From NCBI RefSeq assembly GCF_000426885.1, contig NZ_AUGF01000024.1, forward strand, positions 1 through 44,783: a DNA stretch of 44,783 nt, read 5' to 3'. Made by a program: the position numbers and the translations under genes. Source of the DNA: Moraxella caprae DSM 19149 (lineage in GTDB: Bacteria > Pseudomonadota > Gammaproteobacteria > Pseudomonadales > Moraxellaceae). The notes beneath the pieces were generated by a model, which saw only the letters and a program-made list of their open reading frames with translations, was not told the origin of the DNA and did not search any database. Below, one piece after another: positions 26,494 through 35,855 of this stretch. Within the stretch, counting starts at the first letter, position 1, and each line of letters opens with the position of its first letter.

Positions 26494-27024
26494 TTAATTT
26501 GGTGACACCAACGGAGTGGTTTTTTCAACGTATTGCTCATCAGTATCTTTGACAATCTCAATCAAATTGATTTGAGTTGAAGTAATCTCAACAATACGCC
26601 CATGGTTTTTACCTAGGTAGTTACCAACCTGAACATCATGCACCATCATATCAGGCGTTTGTACCAATCCATATTCCTGACCATTAGGTGCAACCACTTT
26701 ACCACGATATGTTAGTTGCAACAACTCAAATTCTTCAAGTGGCTCTTTCACTCGATTCTCATCTGGTTTTACAGAAGGCGTCTGCTCCCTGACTTGCTGA
26801 CGTTCGCGTAGGCTTTTTGGCACAAAAGGGTCGGACTCACCTTGAGCAGCATAAACAAAGTCTTCAATCTTAAGGGGTTCTGGTGGCGGCTCAATAGCTT
26901 GAGGTCCTTGACTGCGAATTTTTTGCATTTCTGATTCAGCAAGGCTAACACGATCGGTGCAACCCACCAATAAAGACAGAAGTATCGCCAAACCGACATT
27001 GGTTTTTAGAGAAAAATTAATCAC
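26494..27024 (-). CDS. pilP: Type IV pilus alignment lipoprotein
   Basis: This 176-aa inner-membrane lipoprotein links the PilMNO complex to PilQ. The signal has a lipobox (LLVGC) with Cys22 as the probable lipid-bearing residue. The periplasmic beta domain is at about residues 95-170 (LTYRGKVVAPNGQEYGLVQT, YLGKNHGRIVEITSTQI). The pilO stop overlaps the pilP start by four bases. The long disordered stretch between the lipid anchor and the beta domain is typical of the family. Confidence 0.94.
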   Translation of the reverse strand: MINFSLKTNVGLAILLSLLVGCTDRVSLAESEMQKIRSQGPQAIEPPPEPLKIEDFVYAAQGESDPFVPKSLRERQQVREQTPSVKPDENRVKEPLEEFELLQLTYRGKVVAPNGQEYGLVQTPDMMVHDVQVGNYLGKNHGRIVEITSTQINLIEIVKDTDEQYVEKTTPLVSPN

Positions 27025-27863
27025 TTGCCCTCTCCTTCAGTTGACTTCACTTCTTCGGCAGATGCATTTAGATCCACATCCCCCTTTGCACGATAAGTTT
27101 TGGTTTGCAACACCAGTTGTAATTCGGGCATTCTATCAAGCGAAGGCTGAGGATTCTTAATCTCAAAGTCGTGCATGGTAATGATTCTTGGCAAAGCAGC
27201 AATGCCACTCACAAACGAACCAAACTGATGATAATCCCCCAAACCAATAATTTGAATGGGTTGCTCAATAAAGAACTCTTGCTCCACCTCAGGTTGCACA
27301 GAAATGTCCTGAAAACGCACACCACTACCACTACCCACCATGTTGATACCATCTACCAATTCAGGCACACGAGTATCGGTAGGTAGCTGTGCCAATAGGT
27401 CCGCAAAATCAGTCTCCATTTGTGCCACTTGTGCTTCATAGGCTTGCAGATGGCGGGCTTTGGACTCTTTTTCTTTATAACTTTCAAGCAAACTAACTTG
27501 TTGACTTTCAGCCTGTTTAATTTCATCAAGTTTTTTAGAGATTAACAAAAGCCAAGCCAAAACCAAAATAATCGCTAGCATCATCGCTAAGATGAAAATC
27601 TTAACTGGGAGCGGGGCGGAGCCATAGTTTTGACCATTTAAGGAGTTTACCTCTGCCATAAACTTTTTGGAATCAAAAGCAGGTTTTTTAGGCTTAGAAC
27701 CCGCCTTTTTACCTTTGGCTTTTGTTTTGGGCTTGCCCAAGCCACCCGAGCCTTTTGGCTTTGATAAATTTGGCTTGCCAAGTTTAATTTTTTTCTTACC
27801 GCTCTCCTCTGGAGTAGCAGCTGTATCGGTGGTTGGTTTAGATTTTTTGAAAGGTGATTTCAT
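27021..27863 (-). CDS. pilO: Type IV pilus inner-membrane alignment protein PilO
   Basis: The 280-aa bitopic protein pairs with PilN. It has a Lys/Pro/Gly-rich cytoplasmic N-terminus of about 90 residues, longer than the short tail of Pseudomonas PilO. A transmembrane helix follows (about 88-108, KIFILAMMLAIILVLAWLLLI), then a coiled-coil stretch (EIKQAESQQVSLLESYKEKE) and a ferredoxin-like periplasmic domain (GVRFQDISVQPE, PIQIIGLGDYHQFGSFVSGI). It overlaps pilN and pilP by four bases each, so translation is coupled. Confidence 0.94.
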   Translation of the reverse strand: MKSPFKKSKPTTDTAATPEESGKKKIKLGKPNLSKPKGSGGLGKPKTKAKGKKAGSKPKKPAFDSKKFMAEVNSLNGQNYGSAPLPVKIFILAMMLAIILVLAWLLLISKKLDEIKQAESQQVSLLESYKEKESKARHLQAYEAQVAQMETDFADLLAQLPTDTRVPELVDGINMVGSGSGVRFQDISVQPEVEQEFFIEQPIQIIGLGDYHQFGSFVSGIAALPRIITMHDFEIKNPQPSLDRMPELQLVLQTKTYRAKGDVDLNASAEEVKSTEGEGK

Positions 27864-28741
27864 GGTTGACCTCCTACTTGGGTGCTACCATCTGTAGGTG
27901 TAGGTTGCGTATTTTGGGTATTAGGAGTATCAGTCGCTTCTGTATCCGATGTAGTATTATTGGTGGGTTCAGATGCTGGGATTGCCTCGCTTGTAGTTGA
28001 AGATGCTTGAGCTGGAGCGTTATCAACACCAATCGCTGAAACCTCAGGCATTGTTTGAGCACCCACACTTTGACTGTCTACAGTAACGGGTGGTAATACA
28101 ACGTCCTCACCGGTTGAATCAGTGGCTTCTTCTTTGTCTTCTTGATATTGAATCTTGGTGGTTGCCACAAATTCTACATAACCATCTTCAGGATACACAG
28201 AACGAGTACCTGCATCGGCTAATTGTTGAGAGGGCGTACTTTGATAGGCCTCTAGTTTAGTCTTAATGCTTACCACCGCTGAGCCATCCAACCATTCACT
28301 AGCATTTAAGTTGCGTACCAAATTTGCCACAACATTGGGGTTAGCAGCAAAGCCTGTAAATGTAATTACATCGCCTTCACGCTTGATATTGTTTAGATAC
28401 ATGGTATCTCTTGGGATGGCTCGAGCGATGTTATCCCATACACGCACAGGCACCGAACGACGACCTTGCAAATCTTGAATAACTTTCATCTGAGACAGCA
28501 TCTGCTCGCGTTTAACCTCTAGCTCTTCAATCGATTTTAGGGCAACATCAAGCTGAGCGTTGGCGTCTTCAATGTGTTTATTGGCATTTTGTTGGTTGGT
28601 CAATTCTCGATTTAAAATAGACAACACCAAAATCGTCGCCAAAATAGCAAGTCCAGCTGTCGCTCCTGCCAAGAGATTAAACTCTTTATTTCTACGCTCA
28701 CGCTGTTCTTTACGCCATGGTAATAAGTTAATGCGTGCCAT
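27860..28741 (-). CDS. pilN: Type IV pilus inner-membrane alignment protein PilN
   Basis: The 293-aa protein starts with the conserved cytoplasmic MARINLLPWR motif that binds the PilM actin-like groove. A transmembrane helix (about 24-46), a coiled coil and a periplasmic domain (GRRSVPVRVWDNIARAIP...YLNNIKREGDVITFTGFA) follow. After about residue 200 is an extended Thr/Ser/Pro/Glu-rich tail with many low-complexity repeats (NTTSDTEATDTPNTQNT) that is not usual for PilN and makes it about 90 residues longer than PilN in Pseudomonas. The start overlaps the pilM stop by one base. Confidence 0.94.
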   Translation of the reverse strand: MARINLLPWRKEQRERRNKEFNLLAGATAGLAILATILVLSILNRELTNQQNANKHIEDANAQLDVALKSIEELEVKREQMLSQMKVIQDLQGRRSVPVRVWDNIARAIPRDTMYLNNIKREGDVITFTGFAANPNVVANLVRNLNASEWLDGSAVVSIKTKLEAYQSTPSQQLADAGTRSVYPEDGYVEFVATTKIQYQEDKEEATDSTGEDVVLPPVTVDSQSVGAQTMPEVSAIGVDNAPAQASSTTSEAIPASEPTNNTTSDTEATDTPNTQNTQPTPTDGSTQVGGQP

Positions 28742-29799
28742 CAGTCAAACCCCCTTAAAGCCAATCCACACGCCGCCATCAGGCTTGGTGCATCTTTTTG
28801 GAGCGTAACGGCATCAATGCGTGAGTCAATAGACATACCCTCAAAAGGATTTGCTACTGATACCATACCCCCGACACGTTGTTGCACCATTTGAGCCAGT
28901 CCTGGCAGCGCAGAAGTGCCACCACACAAGACAATATGGTCAACATTGTTGTATTCGCTAGATGAGAAATAAAATTGCAATGAACGGCTGATTTGTTGGA
29001 CGATATTTTCCATAAAAGGTGTGAGCACACTCTCATGATAATCAGCAGGCAGTGTATGTTCATGCTTACCGATGGTAGCATCATGATAAGGAATACTGTA
29101 ACGCGACTGAATCTCTTCGGTTAACTGAGCCCCACCAAAACCTTGCTCACGGTTATAGATAAATTCACCATCTTTGGCGATATACAGCGTAGACTGCTTA
29201 TGCCCCAAATCAATGAGTGCTACCACCTGTGGGTCATTAGGCAGATTATCCACCATCAAACTAAATGCACGCTCAATGGCATGAGACTCAATATCCATCA
29301 CTTTGGCTGTCAAACCACCCATCAAGAGAGTCTCGACACGCTGATCCACGTTCTCAGAACGAGAAGCAGCAAGCAGAACTCGCACCAAGTTCGGGTCAGT
29401 CGTTGATGGTCCTAACACCTCAAAATCCATATTGACTTCCGCCAATGGATATGGGATATACTGCTCAGCATCTAGCTTGATTTGGGCCTCGCGGTCAGAA
29501 TCAGACATGTTTGTTTCCATGTCAATAATCTTGGTAATCACCGCCGAGCCTGATACTGCCGTTGCTGCGTCTTTAGCACCAGCACCAGAACGACGCACCA
29601 AACGAGCGATGGCCTCGCCCACTTCTTCACCATTGACAATATTTTTGTCAACAACCCAACCCGGCTCAAGCGGCTCAACGCCATAAGACTTCAAATGAAG
29701 CCTTCCTTGTTGTTTTGTTAGCTCAACAAGTTTAACGGAAGTAGTACTGACATCTAAGCCGAGAAGATGCCGACCCTTAGAAGAAAAAGATAGTCCCAC
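28741..29799 (-). CDS. pilM: Type IV pilus actin-like ATPase PilM
   Basis: The 352-aa cytoplasmic protein has the actin/FtsA-like fold. Phosphate 1 is LLGLDVSTTSVKLVEL, phosphate 2 is VALIDLGHKQSTLYI, and the adenosine motif is HIVLCGGTSALPGL. It binds the PilN N-terminal peptide and the pilus ATPases. The start is set at a GTG at 29799, since AAGGA lies eight bases upstream and the fold then begins as in other PilM proteins. A TTG at 29829 (362 aa) is possible. It is the first gene of the operon and is divergent from the PBP1A gene. Confidence 0.95.
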   Translation of the reverse strand: MGLSFSSKGRHLLGLDVSTTSVKLVELTKQQGRLHLKSYGVEPLEPGWVVDKNIVNGEEVGEAIARLVRRSGAGAKDAATAVSGSAVITKIIDMETNMSDSDREAQIKLDAEQYIPYPLAEVNMDFEVLGPSTTDPNLVRVLLAASRSENVDQRVETLLMGGLTAKVMDIESHAIERAFSLMVDNLPNDPQVVALIDLGHKQSTLYIAKDGEFIYNREQGFGGAQLTEEIQSRYSIPYHDATIGKHEHTLPADYHESVLTPFMENIVQQISRSLQFYFSSSEYNNVDHIVLCGGTSALPGLAQMVQQRVGGMVSVANPFEGMSIDSRIDAVTLQKDAPSLMAACGLALRGFD

Positions 29800-29925
29800 A
29801 GACTTTATCCTTATATTTTTTAACGCCAACCGAAAAAAACAGCATCGTTTCGGTTATAATAATGGCTTTTGAAAGTACAGTGCGTTACTGCTTTACACCA
29901 ATAAATGCCAACTTCACAGTTTTAT

Positions 29926-29955
29926 TTACCAGTTTTGTTGGAAATCTGCTATACT
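29926..29955 (+). promoter_or_regulatory. Candidate sigma-70 promoter of the PBP1A gene
   Basis: TTTACC (29926-29931) and TATACT (29950-29955) are separated by 18 bases in the 268-bp divergent region. The start codon lies about 110 bases downstream, leaving a long leader. Nothing else is visible in this gap beyond AT-rich sequence. Confidence 0.5.
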
Positions 29956-30067
29956 TAGCTGTAATTTTAACATGAATTTTTCAAAATTAACATGCTTTGT
30001 AACGCATTCTTTACACAGAGAATATGATACAACATTTTGACAACAATTTTAACCACCTAGAAACGCT

Positions 30068-32776
30068 ATGTCTCAAAAAAATTCTGCCGTTCGTCTGATT
30101 TCTTATCTAAAAAACCTAATTTTGGCAATTTTTGCTCTAATTTTAATCTTAGTGCTAACTTTTCCAATTGGGTTTTATGGCATGGCAATGTATCTTGAAC
30201 CCAGTTTGCCAAACATCAAAGAATTAAAAAAAATGCCCTTAGAGATGCCTTTGCAAATCTATACCGCAGACCATAAGCTCATCGGGCAGTATGGCAACAG
30301 GTATTCACTGCCTGTGGCTTATGAAGACATCCCCGAGACCATGATTCAAGCGTTTTTGGCGGCAGAGGATGATACCTTTTTTGAACATACTGGCATTAGC
30401 GTCAAAGGGCTTGGGCGCGCCATCACTGAGATGATTTCAACCACAGATGGACAAACGGGCGGTTCAAGCATTACCCAACAAGTTGCCAAAAACTACTTTC
30501 TAAGCCCCGAGCAAACTTTTGAGCGTAAGCTAAACGAGCTGTTCATTGCCCGTAAAATCGAAAACGAGCTGTCCAAAAAAGAAATCATGACATTATATGT
30601 CAATAAGATCTACTTAGGTCAAGGAGCTTATGGTATCCGTGCCGCCGCCAAACGTTATTATAGTAAGTCATTAAATAATCTTACCATCGCAGAGATGGCA
30701 ATGTTGGCAGGTCTACCCAAAGCCCCGTCCGACTTTAACCCAGTCATCAATCCCAAACGCGCCTTAGAACGACGCAACTGGATTATTGAACGGATGCTTG
30801 CCAAAGGCTACATCACCCAAGCCGAGCACGATGAAGCGTCATCCGCTGACATCGGGCTTAACATGTACCAAGAACAGCTTGATCTAAACTTGTCTTATAT
30901 CGCTGAAATGGCACGTTCGGCACTGGTCGAGCGTTATGGGGCACAAGTCATGGACAGTGGCTGGCGAGTACAGCTGACCATTGACAGTGCTGACCAATTA
31001 AAAGCAAGGCAAGCCGTGCTAAACGGCACTTACAGTCATAACGCTTATACCAATGGTGTTTATCGTGGTGTTGAAGCTCTAACGGGGGATTTGGCATATT
31101 TTAAACCTTTTACTTTTAGAGACGGCGAGCGGTTTCGTGACATGCTGCCTGCCAAAGTGGTCGAAGTCAAGAATGGTCAAATCCGTGCCGAACTCCAATC
31201 AGGCGAGACAGTGCGTGTCTTTATGAACATGCGCTATGCTGACAGCAAAGTCGGGGGTAAAAGACGAGGCTTTGGCACCAACCTTGTCGCTGGCAACAGA
31301 AAAGAGCTAAAACCTGCCATTGAAGTGGGTAACATCATTCGTGTGACCAAGCAAGGTAATAGCTGGTACGTAACCCAGCCCCCACGCACCCAAGGGGCAC
31401 TTGTCGCCATAAACCCCCAAAATGGGGCATTAGAAGCTGTCGCTGGTGGTTTTCATTTCAACCAAAGCAAGTTTAACCGTGCCACCCAAGGCTATCGCCA
31501 GCCTGGTTCTATCATCAAACCCTTGATCTATGCCGCCACTTTTGAAAACAGCAAACTAAGCCCTGGCGATGTCATCTCAAATGCTCCCATCAGGATTGGT
31601 AATTGGCAACCCAAGAATGCAGGTGGTGGTGGTGGTGGTGCAGTTTCCATTTCCAGCGCCTTGGCACGTTCACTAAACCTACCGTCGATTCGCATGATGC
31701 AAAAGGCAGGTGTTGAACCCGCCCGAGAAATGCTCTCACAGTTTGGTTTGGAAAAAGACCGCCTGCCCCAGTCTCTCACCTTAGCACTGGGGGCAACTAA
31801 TGCCACTCCTTTACAGATGGCAACCGCCTATGCCACTTTCGCCAATGGCGGTCACCGCATCCAGCCTTATTTTATTGAACGTATCTATAACTTTGACAAC
31901 CAAACCATCTTCCAAGCCAATCCTTTACAAGCTTGTGCCGTTTGCTTTAATAAAGAGCTTAGTAAAGTCAATACCCAATTATTAGACAGCTTTGGGCATA
32001 CACCAGCAGACGAAGAAACATCAGAGCAAACCACTGATGATGCCTTGGATAAAGAGAAAAATACCAAAAAAGACCAAGAACCACCTAAAAAGATAGACCA
32101 CGCCAAAGCCTTGGTAGCACGCATTCACAACGCTCATAAAGCACTTGACGCCCAACAAGTCGCCTACCGCAAAGAGAATCCTACGCTAGATGCCGCACCC
32201 ATCTTTGACCGCCTAAAACCCAAACAAGCCATTCAATTTGGTATAGCCGAGCAAGCACCACGCATCTTATCAGTACGCACGTCTCGCTACATGGCAAGTA
32301 TGCTAAAAGGTGTGATGACAGGCGGTACAGGTCGTAAGGGTAATTTCCGCTCTGACTTAGGTGGTAAAACAGGCACCACCAACCAAGCCAAAGATGTTTG
32401 GTTTGCCGGCTTGCAACGCAGCCATGTGGCTGTGGTGTGGATTGGCTATGACGAGCCCGCTTCACTGGGTGCAAAAGCCTATGGTGGCACGCTTGCTATG
32501 CCTGTTTGGGTGGATTATATGAAATATCAACTCAAAGACGAACCCACCAAATGGGTTGATGATGGTAATCTTGCCAAGAGCAAAAAAACCGAGCAAAGGA
32601 TCATCGACATCACCGATGAGAATGAAGCCGAAGCCATGGAGGAGATTGCCCGAGAAGAAGCCGAAGAAGCTCTTGCCAATGAGATTTTAGGTGATGGTGA
32701 CTCAGAGATGGCAGAAAGCTCAGGTGATGAAGTTATTCCTGAGGGTGATGGCGAGAACATTCCCGAAGGACAATAG
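30068..32776 (+). CDS. mrcA: Penicillin-binding protein 1A (bifunctional)
   Basis: The 902-aa class A PBP makes and cross-links peptidoglycan. It has a signal anchor (about 12-40) and a glycosyltransferase domain with catalytic Glu100 in AAEDDTFFEHTG and GGSSITQQVAKN. The transpeptidase motifs are Ser481 in RQPGSIIKPL, SLN at 535-537 and KTG at 767-769. Between SLN and KTG lies an acidic/Lys-rich insert (about 640-715) that is not part of the core fold. A run of six GGT codons (31622-31639) encodes consecutive glycines near residue 520. The acidic C-terminal tail (EMAESSGDEVIPEGDGEN) is also extra. The divergent ponA/pilM arrangement is as in Pseudomonas. Confidence 0.96.
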   Translation: MSQKNSAVRLISYLKNLILAIFALILILVLTFPIGFYGMAMYLEPSLPNIKELKKMPLEMPLQIYTADHKLIGQYGNRYSLPVAYEDIPETMIQAFLAAEDDTFFEHTGISVKGLGRAITEMISTTDGQTGGSSITQQVAKNYFLSPEQTFERKLNELFIARKIENELSKKEIMTLYVNKIYLGQGAYGIRAAAKRYYSKSLNNLTIAEMAMLAGLPKAPSDFNPVINPKRALERRNWIIERMLAKGYITQAEHDEASSADIGLNMYQEQLDLNLSYIAEMARSALVERYGAQVMDSGWRVQLTIDSADQLKARQAVLNGTYSHNAYTNGVYRGVEALTGDLAYFKPFTFRDGERFRDMLPAKVVEVKNGQIRAELQSGETVRVFMNMRYADSKVGGKRRGFGTNLVAGNRKELKPAIEVGNIIRVTKQGNSWYVTQPPRTQGALVAINPQNGALEAVAGGFHFNQSKFNRATQGYRQPGSIIKPLIYAATFENSKLSPGDVISNAPIRIGNWQPKNAGGGGGGAVSISSALARSLNLPSIRMMQKAGVEPAREMLSQFGLEKDRLPQSLTLALGATNATPLQMATAYATFANGGHRIQPYFIERIYNFDNQTIFQANPLQACAVCFNKELSKVNTQLLDSFGHTPADEETSEQTTDDALDKEKNTKKDQEPPKKIDHAKALVARIHNAHKALDAQQVAYRKENPTLDAAPIFDRLKPKQAIQFGIAEQAPRILSVRTSRYMASMLKGVMTGGTGRKGNFRSDLGGKTGTTNQAKDVWFAGLQRSHVAVVWIGYDEPASLGAKAYGGTLAMPVWVDYMKYQLKDEPTKWVDDGNLAKSKKTEQRIIDITDENEAEAMEEIAREEAEEALANEILGDGDSEMAESSGDEVIPEGDGENIPEGQ

Positions 32777-32784
32777 CCCTTATC

Positions 32785-32828
32785 CACTCTATAAAAACAC
32801 GGCTGTTCGGTCGTGTTTTTATAGAGTG
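32785..32828. terminator. Strong 16-bp hairpin after the PBP1A gene
   Basis: CACTCTATAAAAACAC pairs perfectly with GTGTTTTTATAGAGTG around a 12-base loop. It lies eight bases past the stop. It overlaps the left end of the family D element that starts at 32822, so it may have been formed by that insertion. Confidence 0.8.
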
Positions 32829-33085
32829 TGGCAAGTTAATATTTGCAATGAAATGTGGTAAAAATCGCCCGTTTTTTAAGGAAAAGTTCGCAGTTGATGT
32901 TGAAATATTAACAAGGATTTTGATGTAGAAAAACAATCCGGGCAATTAATTGGGTAAATTTTTAAGAATTTTAACCTAATTTTTAAATTAAGTGGTCGGA
33001 TAGCCATTTTTCATACAAAAACATGATTTCATTTTCACAATATTTTTAAATTTTAAATTGTGTTATAAAGGGTAGGCACGCCCTA
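32822..33085. repeat. MITE-like element, family D copy 3
   Basis: The left end, TAGAGTGTGGCAAGTTAATA, is a decayed form of the TAGGGCGTG end. The right end, GGTAGGCACGCCCTA, matches copies 1 and 2. Interior blocks TATTTGCAATGAAA, TAGCCATTTTTCAT and GTGTTATAAAGG also occur in copy 2. It is about 264 bp and lies between the convergent PBP1A and glmU genes. Confidence 0.75.
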
Positions 33086-33114
33086 AATAAATGAATGCGA
33101 TATTTGATTAAAAC

Positions 33115-34470
33115 TTAGCCTTTTTTAACAGGACGCTTCCAACCGTCAATGGTCGTCTGTCTATTACGAGCAACCGTCAATTTATCATCAGGCGTATCTT
33201 TGGTAATCACCGACCCCGCTCCAATCGTGGCGTTTGCCCCAATCTTGACAGGGGCGACAAGCGAGCTGTTACTGCCCACAAAGGCATTATCGCCAATGTA
33301 GGTTTTAAATTTATTCACACCGTCATAATTACAGGTAATTACCCCTGCCCCCACATTGACATCACGCCCCACATCAGCATCGCCAATATAGCTTAAATGG
33401 CTAACTTTCGCCCCTTGGTTTAAGGTAGATTTTTTGATTTCTACAAAATTGCCAATTTTGACTTTATCTTTAATATCCGCTTTTGGGCGAATATGGGCAA
33501 AAGGACCGATGGCAACATCCGCCCCAATGGTGCTATCATCAAGCACACAATTTGGCTTGATGTGGGCATTATTGCCAATTGTGCAATTAGAGATGACATT
33601 GCCTGCATCAATTTGTACATTATCGCCCAATACCACATCGCCCATAAATACGGTGTTAATATCAATAAACACATCACTACCGCATTTTAATATACCACGA
33701 ATATCCACACGAGACGGGTCGGCAAATTGTACGCCATTTAATTGTAACTCGTGAATCAGATGAGCTTGATAAGTGCGTTCTAAATTGGCAAGTTGAATAC
33801 GGTCATTCACGCCATCTATTTCAAATTCAAACGTTGGGCTAATCGTTTTTATCTCAATATTATCCGCCACCGCCATTTTGATAATATCGGTCAGATAATA
33901 TTCGCCTTGGGCGTTGTTATTGTCGAGCTTTGGCAAATATTTATGCAATAGAGCATTATCCACGCAATAAATACCGCTATTAATTTCTTTAATTTGTCTT
34001 TGGGCATCGGTGGCGTCTTTTTGTTCGACAATGGCGATGACTTTATCATCTTGGCGGACAATTCGCCCAAGCCCAAAAGGATTGTCCACACTCATCGTCA
34101 GCATGCTAATGCCATGCGTGTTTTGTTCAATAAGATTTTGCAAGGTATCCAATCTTGTCAATGGCACATCGCCATACAAAATCAGGCTTTTGCCGTCTTT
34201 TGGCAAATGGGGCAATGCCATTTGCACCGCATGACCTGTACCGAGCTGTTCGGCTTGCTCCGCCCATATCAAATCGCTGTCGGTAATCTCATCTTTGACC
34301 ATTTGACCGTTATAACCATAAATCAAAATGGTATTATCAGCATTTAATGCACGGCAAGTATCTAATACATGGCGAAGTAGTGGTTTGCCCGCTAAGGTTT
34401 GTAATACTTTTGGCTTAACCGACTTCATACGAGTGCCTTTGCCACCTGCTAGAATGATGATGTTTAACAT
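33115..34470 (-). CDS. glmU: Bifunctional GlmU (uridyltransferase / acetyltransferase)
   Basis: The 451-aa enzyme makes UDP-GlcNAc for peptidoglycan and LPS. The pyrophosphorylase motif is ILAGGKGTRMKS near residue 6, with LYGDVPLTRLDTL and YLTDIIKMAV further on. The C-terminal left-handed beta-helix has the hexapeptide repeats (for example IGNNAHIKPN, IGADVAIGPF, VSHLSYIGDADVG). The acetyltransferase part contains the NCDGVNK-like segment CNYDGVNKFKT and ends KRPVKKG. It stands alone on the minus strand, between pgpA and the PBP1A gene. Confidence 0.97.
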   Translation of the reverse strand: MLNIIILAGGKGTRMKSVKPKVLQTLAGKPLLRHVLDTCRALNADNTILIYGYNGQMVKDEITDSDLIWAEQAEQLGTGHAVQMALPHLPKDGKSLILYGDVPLTRLDTLQNLIEQNTHGISMLTMSVDNPFGLGRIVRQDDKVIAIVEQKDATDAQRQIKEINSGIYCVDNALLHKYLPKLDNNNAQGEYYLTDIIKMAVADNIEIKTISPTFEFEIDGVNDRIQLANLERTYQAHLIHELQLNGVQFADPSRVDIRGILKCGSDVFIDINTVFMGDVVLGDNVQIDAGNVISNCTIGNNAHIKPNCVLDDSTIGADVAIGPFAHIRPKADIKDKVKIGNFVEIKKSTLNQGAKVSHLSYIGDADVGRDVNVGAGVITCNYDGVNKFKTYIGDNAFVGSNSSLVAPVKIGANATIGAGSVITKDTPDDKLTVARNRQTTIDGWKRPVKKG

Positions 34471-34602
34471 GGTAAATCCTTACTAAAATTAGGTAAAATT
34501 ATTATAACATGGAATTTGGAAAAATATAAAATTAGATAAATTTATACAACCGCTTGAACTATTATTTATCAATAATATATTCAAATTGATTTTGATGGTA
34601 AT

Positions 34603-35157
34603 TTATAAAATCACAATCGAAAACACCGTCGCCGACATTATCCCTGCCAATATATCATCAATCAATATCCCAAACCCGCCAGAGACATTTTTATCCACCC
34701 ATTTAATCGGAAAGGGCTTAATAATATCAAAAAAGCGAAATAAGATAAAAGGCATGATGATATAAAGTAGAATATTCATGGGGGTAAATGCATCCAATGC
34801 TTTATAATCCATTAAAAATACAATCGGTAATAACGCAATCCACATTCCCACCCATTCATCAAAAACAATATGCGGGTCATCGTGAGTATTCATCAAATCT
34901 GATGTCTTACCACAAACATAACTGCCAATCAGACAGCCAATAATGGTAATCGCCAAAAACCCCCAAAACCCCAATAAAAGCATGGGCAAGGCGATAATAA
35001 GCCCACCCACCGTCCCCCAAGTGCCAGCAGCTTTTTTGGGCAGACCAGAACCCAAGCCAATCCCTAGCCAATATACGCATTTTTCAAAGGGCGTGGCGGT
35101 AGGCGGACAGGGCGGACAAGGGTTTGATTTACGAATGTCGGGTTTGTGGTTTTGCAT
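34603..35157 (-). CDS. pgpA: Phosphatidylglycerophosphatase A
   Basis: The 184-aa inner-membrane enzyme dephosphorylates phosphatidylglycerophosphate. Its first part after a Pro/Cys-rich leader (CPPCPPTATPF) is GSGLPKKAAGTWGTVGGL, the PgpA signature. The acidic catalytic motif is DPHIVFDEWVGMW, followed by FRFFDIIKPFPIKWVDKNVSGGFGILIDDILAGI. Membrane helices lie around 55-80, 105-125, 130-150 and 165-182. It belongs to the nusB-thiL-pgpA order. A small extra gene separates it from thiL. Confidence 0.95.
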   Translation of the reverse strand: MQNHKPDIRKSNPCPPCPPTATPFEKCVYWLGIGLGSGLPKKAAGTWGTVGGLIIALPMLLLGFWGFLAITIIGCLIGSYVCGKTSDLMNTHDDPHIVFDEWVGMWIALLPIVFLMDYKALDAFTPMNILLYIIMPFILFRFFDIIKPFPIKWVDKNVSGGFGILIDDILAGIMSATVFSIVIL

Positions 35158-35162
35158 TTAAG

Positions 35163-35825
35163 TTACTCTTTGGTGCTGTGCAAATTTTTTTGTTCTCGCT
35201 GATTAAAAAATCCAATCTTATCAATCGGCTTATTCATTGCTTCTTTAAAGGCACTGTTGTTTAATAATTCTTGCAAAGTTGTGATATTAAGCGTGCGATT
35301 TTTGATATTAGAAATTTCCACCTTATGATAATTAACATCAATATGACAAGCAAAAGAAAACGGCGAAAAAGTATGTACCGCCAAATGATAGTCTTGTCCG
35401 TCTATCATATAAATATAAAAATTTGGTTTGCCGTCTGGGGCATATTGTGGGTCATAATATTCATCAATGGTTCGCCCCAAGCCTTTTTCCAACTCTTGTA
35501 CGAAATCTTTCATGGATTTTATTGTTGCAGGTGCAGGCGGTTTATTACCGTTAAAGAAACTTTGCTGTAATGGCGTGGCAATCTCCACATAAATGGGGTG
35601 TTTTGATTGATTAGCAAAAGGATAATATCCCATTTTTTGACGATATTCATCAATCAATTTACCCCAATAAACCAAATGATTTAAACGAATAATATCAGCA
35701 TTGGTCTGAAAGTCAACATAAGCACTTTTTTGAGCATCTGTCATCGCCATTTGGGGGTTTTGGGCGATAGCGTTTATATTAAACAGGTTAAGAGATAATA
35801 AGATTGCCAAAATAAATTTATTCAT
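35163..35825 (-). CDS. Exported protein of unknown function between thiL and pgpA
   Basis: The 220-aa product begins with a clear signal peptide (MNKFILAILLSLNLFNINAIA, cleavage near AIA-QN). The mature part is globular and polar, with aromatic residues but no motif that I recognise (YWGKLIDEYRQKMGYYPFAN, YYDPQYAPDGKPNFYIYMIDG). The ATG at 35825 is preferred over a start nine codons earlier, because the signal peptide then starts normally. The gene is more AT-rich than its neighbours and interrupts the usual thiL-pgpA order with 5- and 30-base gaps. It could be a lineage-specific acquisition. Confidence 0.75.
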   Translation of the reverse strand: MNKFILAILLSLNLFNINAIAQNPQMAMTDAQKSAYVDFQTNADIIRLNHLVYWGKLIDEYRQKMGYYPFANQSKHPIYVEIATPLQQSFFNGNKPPAPATIKSMKDFVQELEKGLGRTIDEYYDPQYAPDGKPNFYIYMIDGQDYHLAVHTFSPFSFACHIDVNYHKVEISNIKNRTLNITTLQELLNNSAFKEAMNKPIDKIGFFNQREQKNLHSTKE

Positions 35826-35855
35826 GATTAACGCCTTTTGATAGGTAAGCATTTA

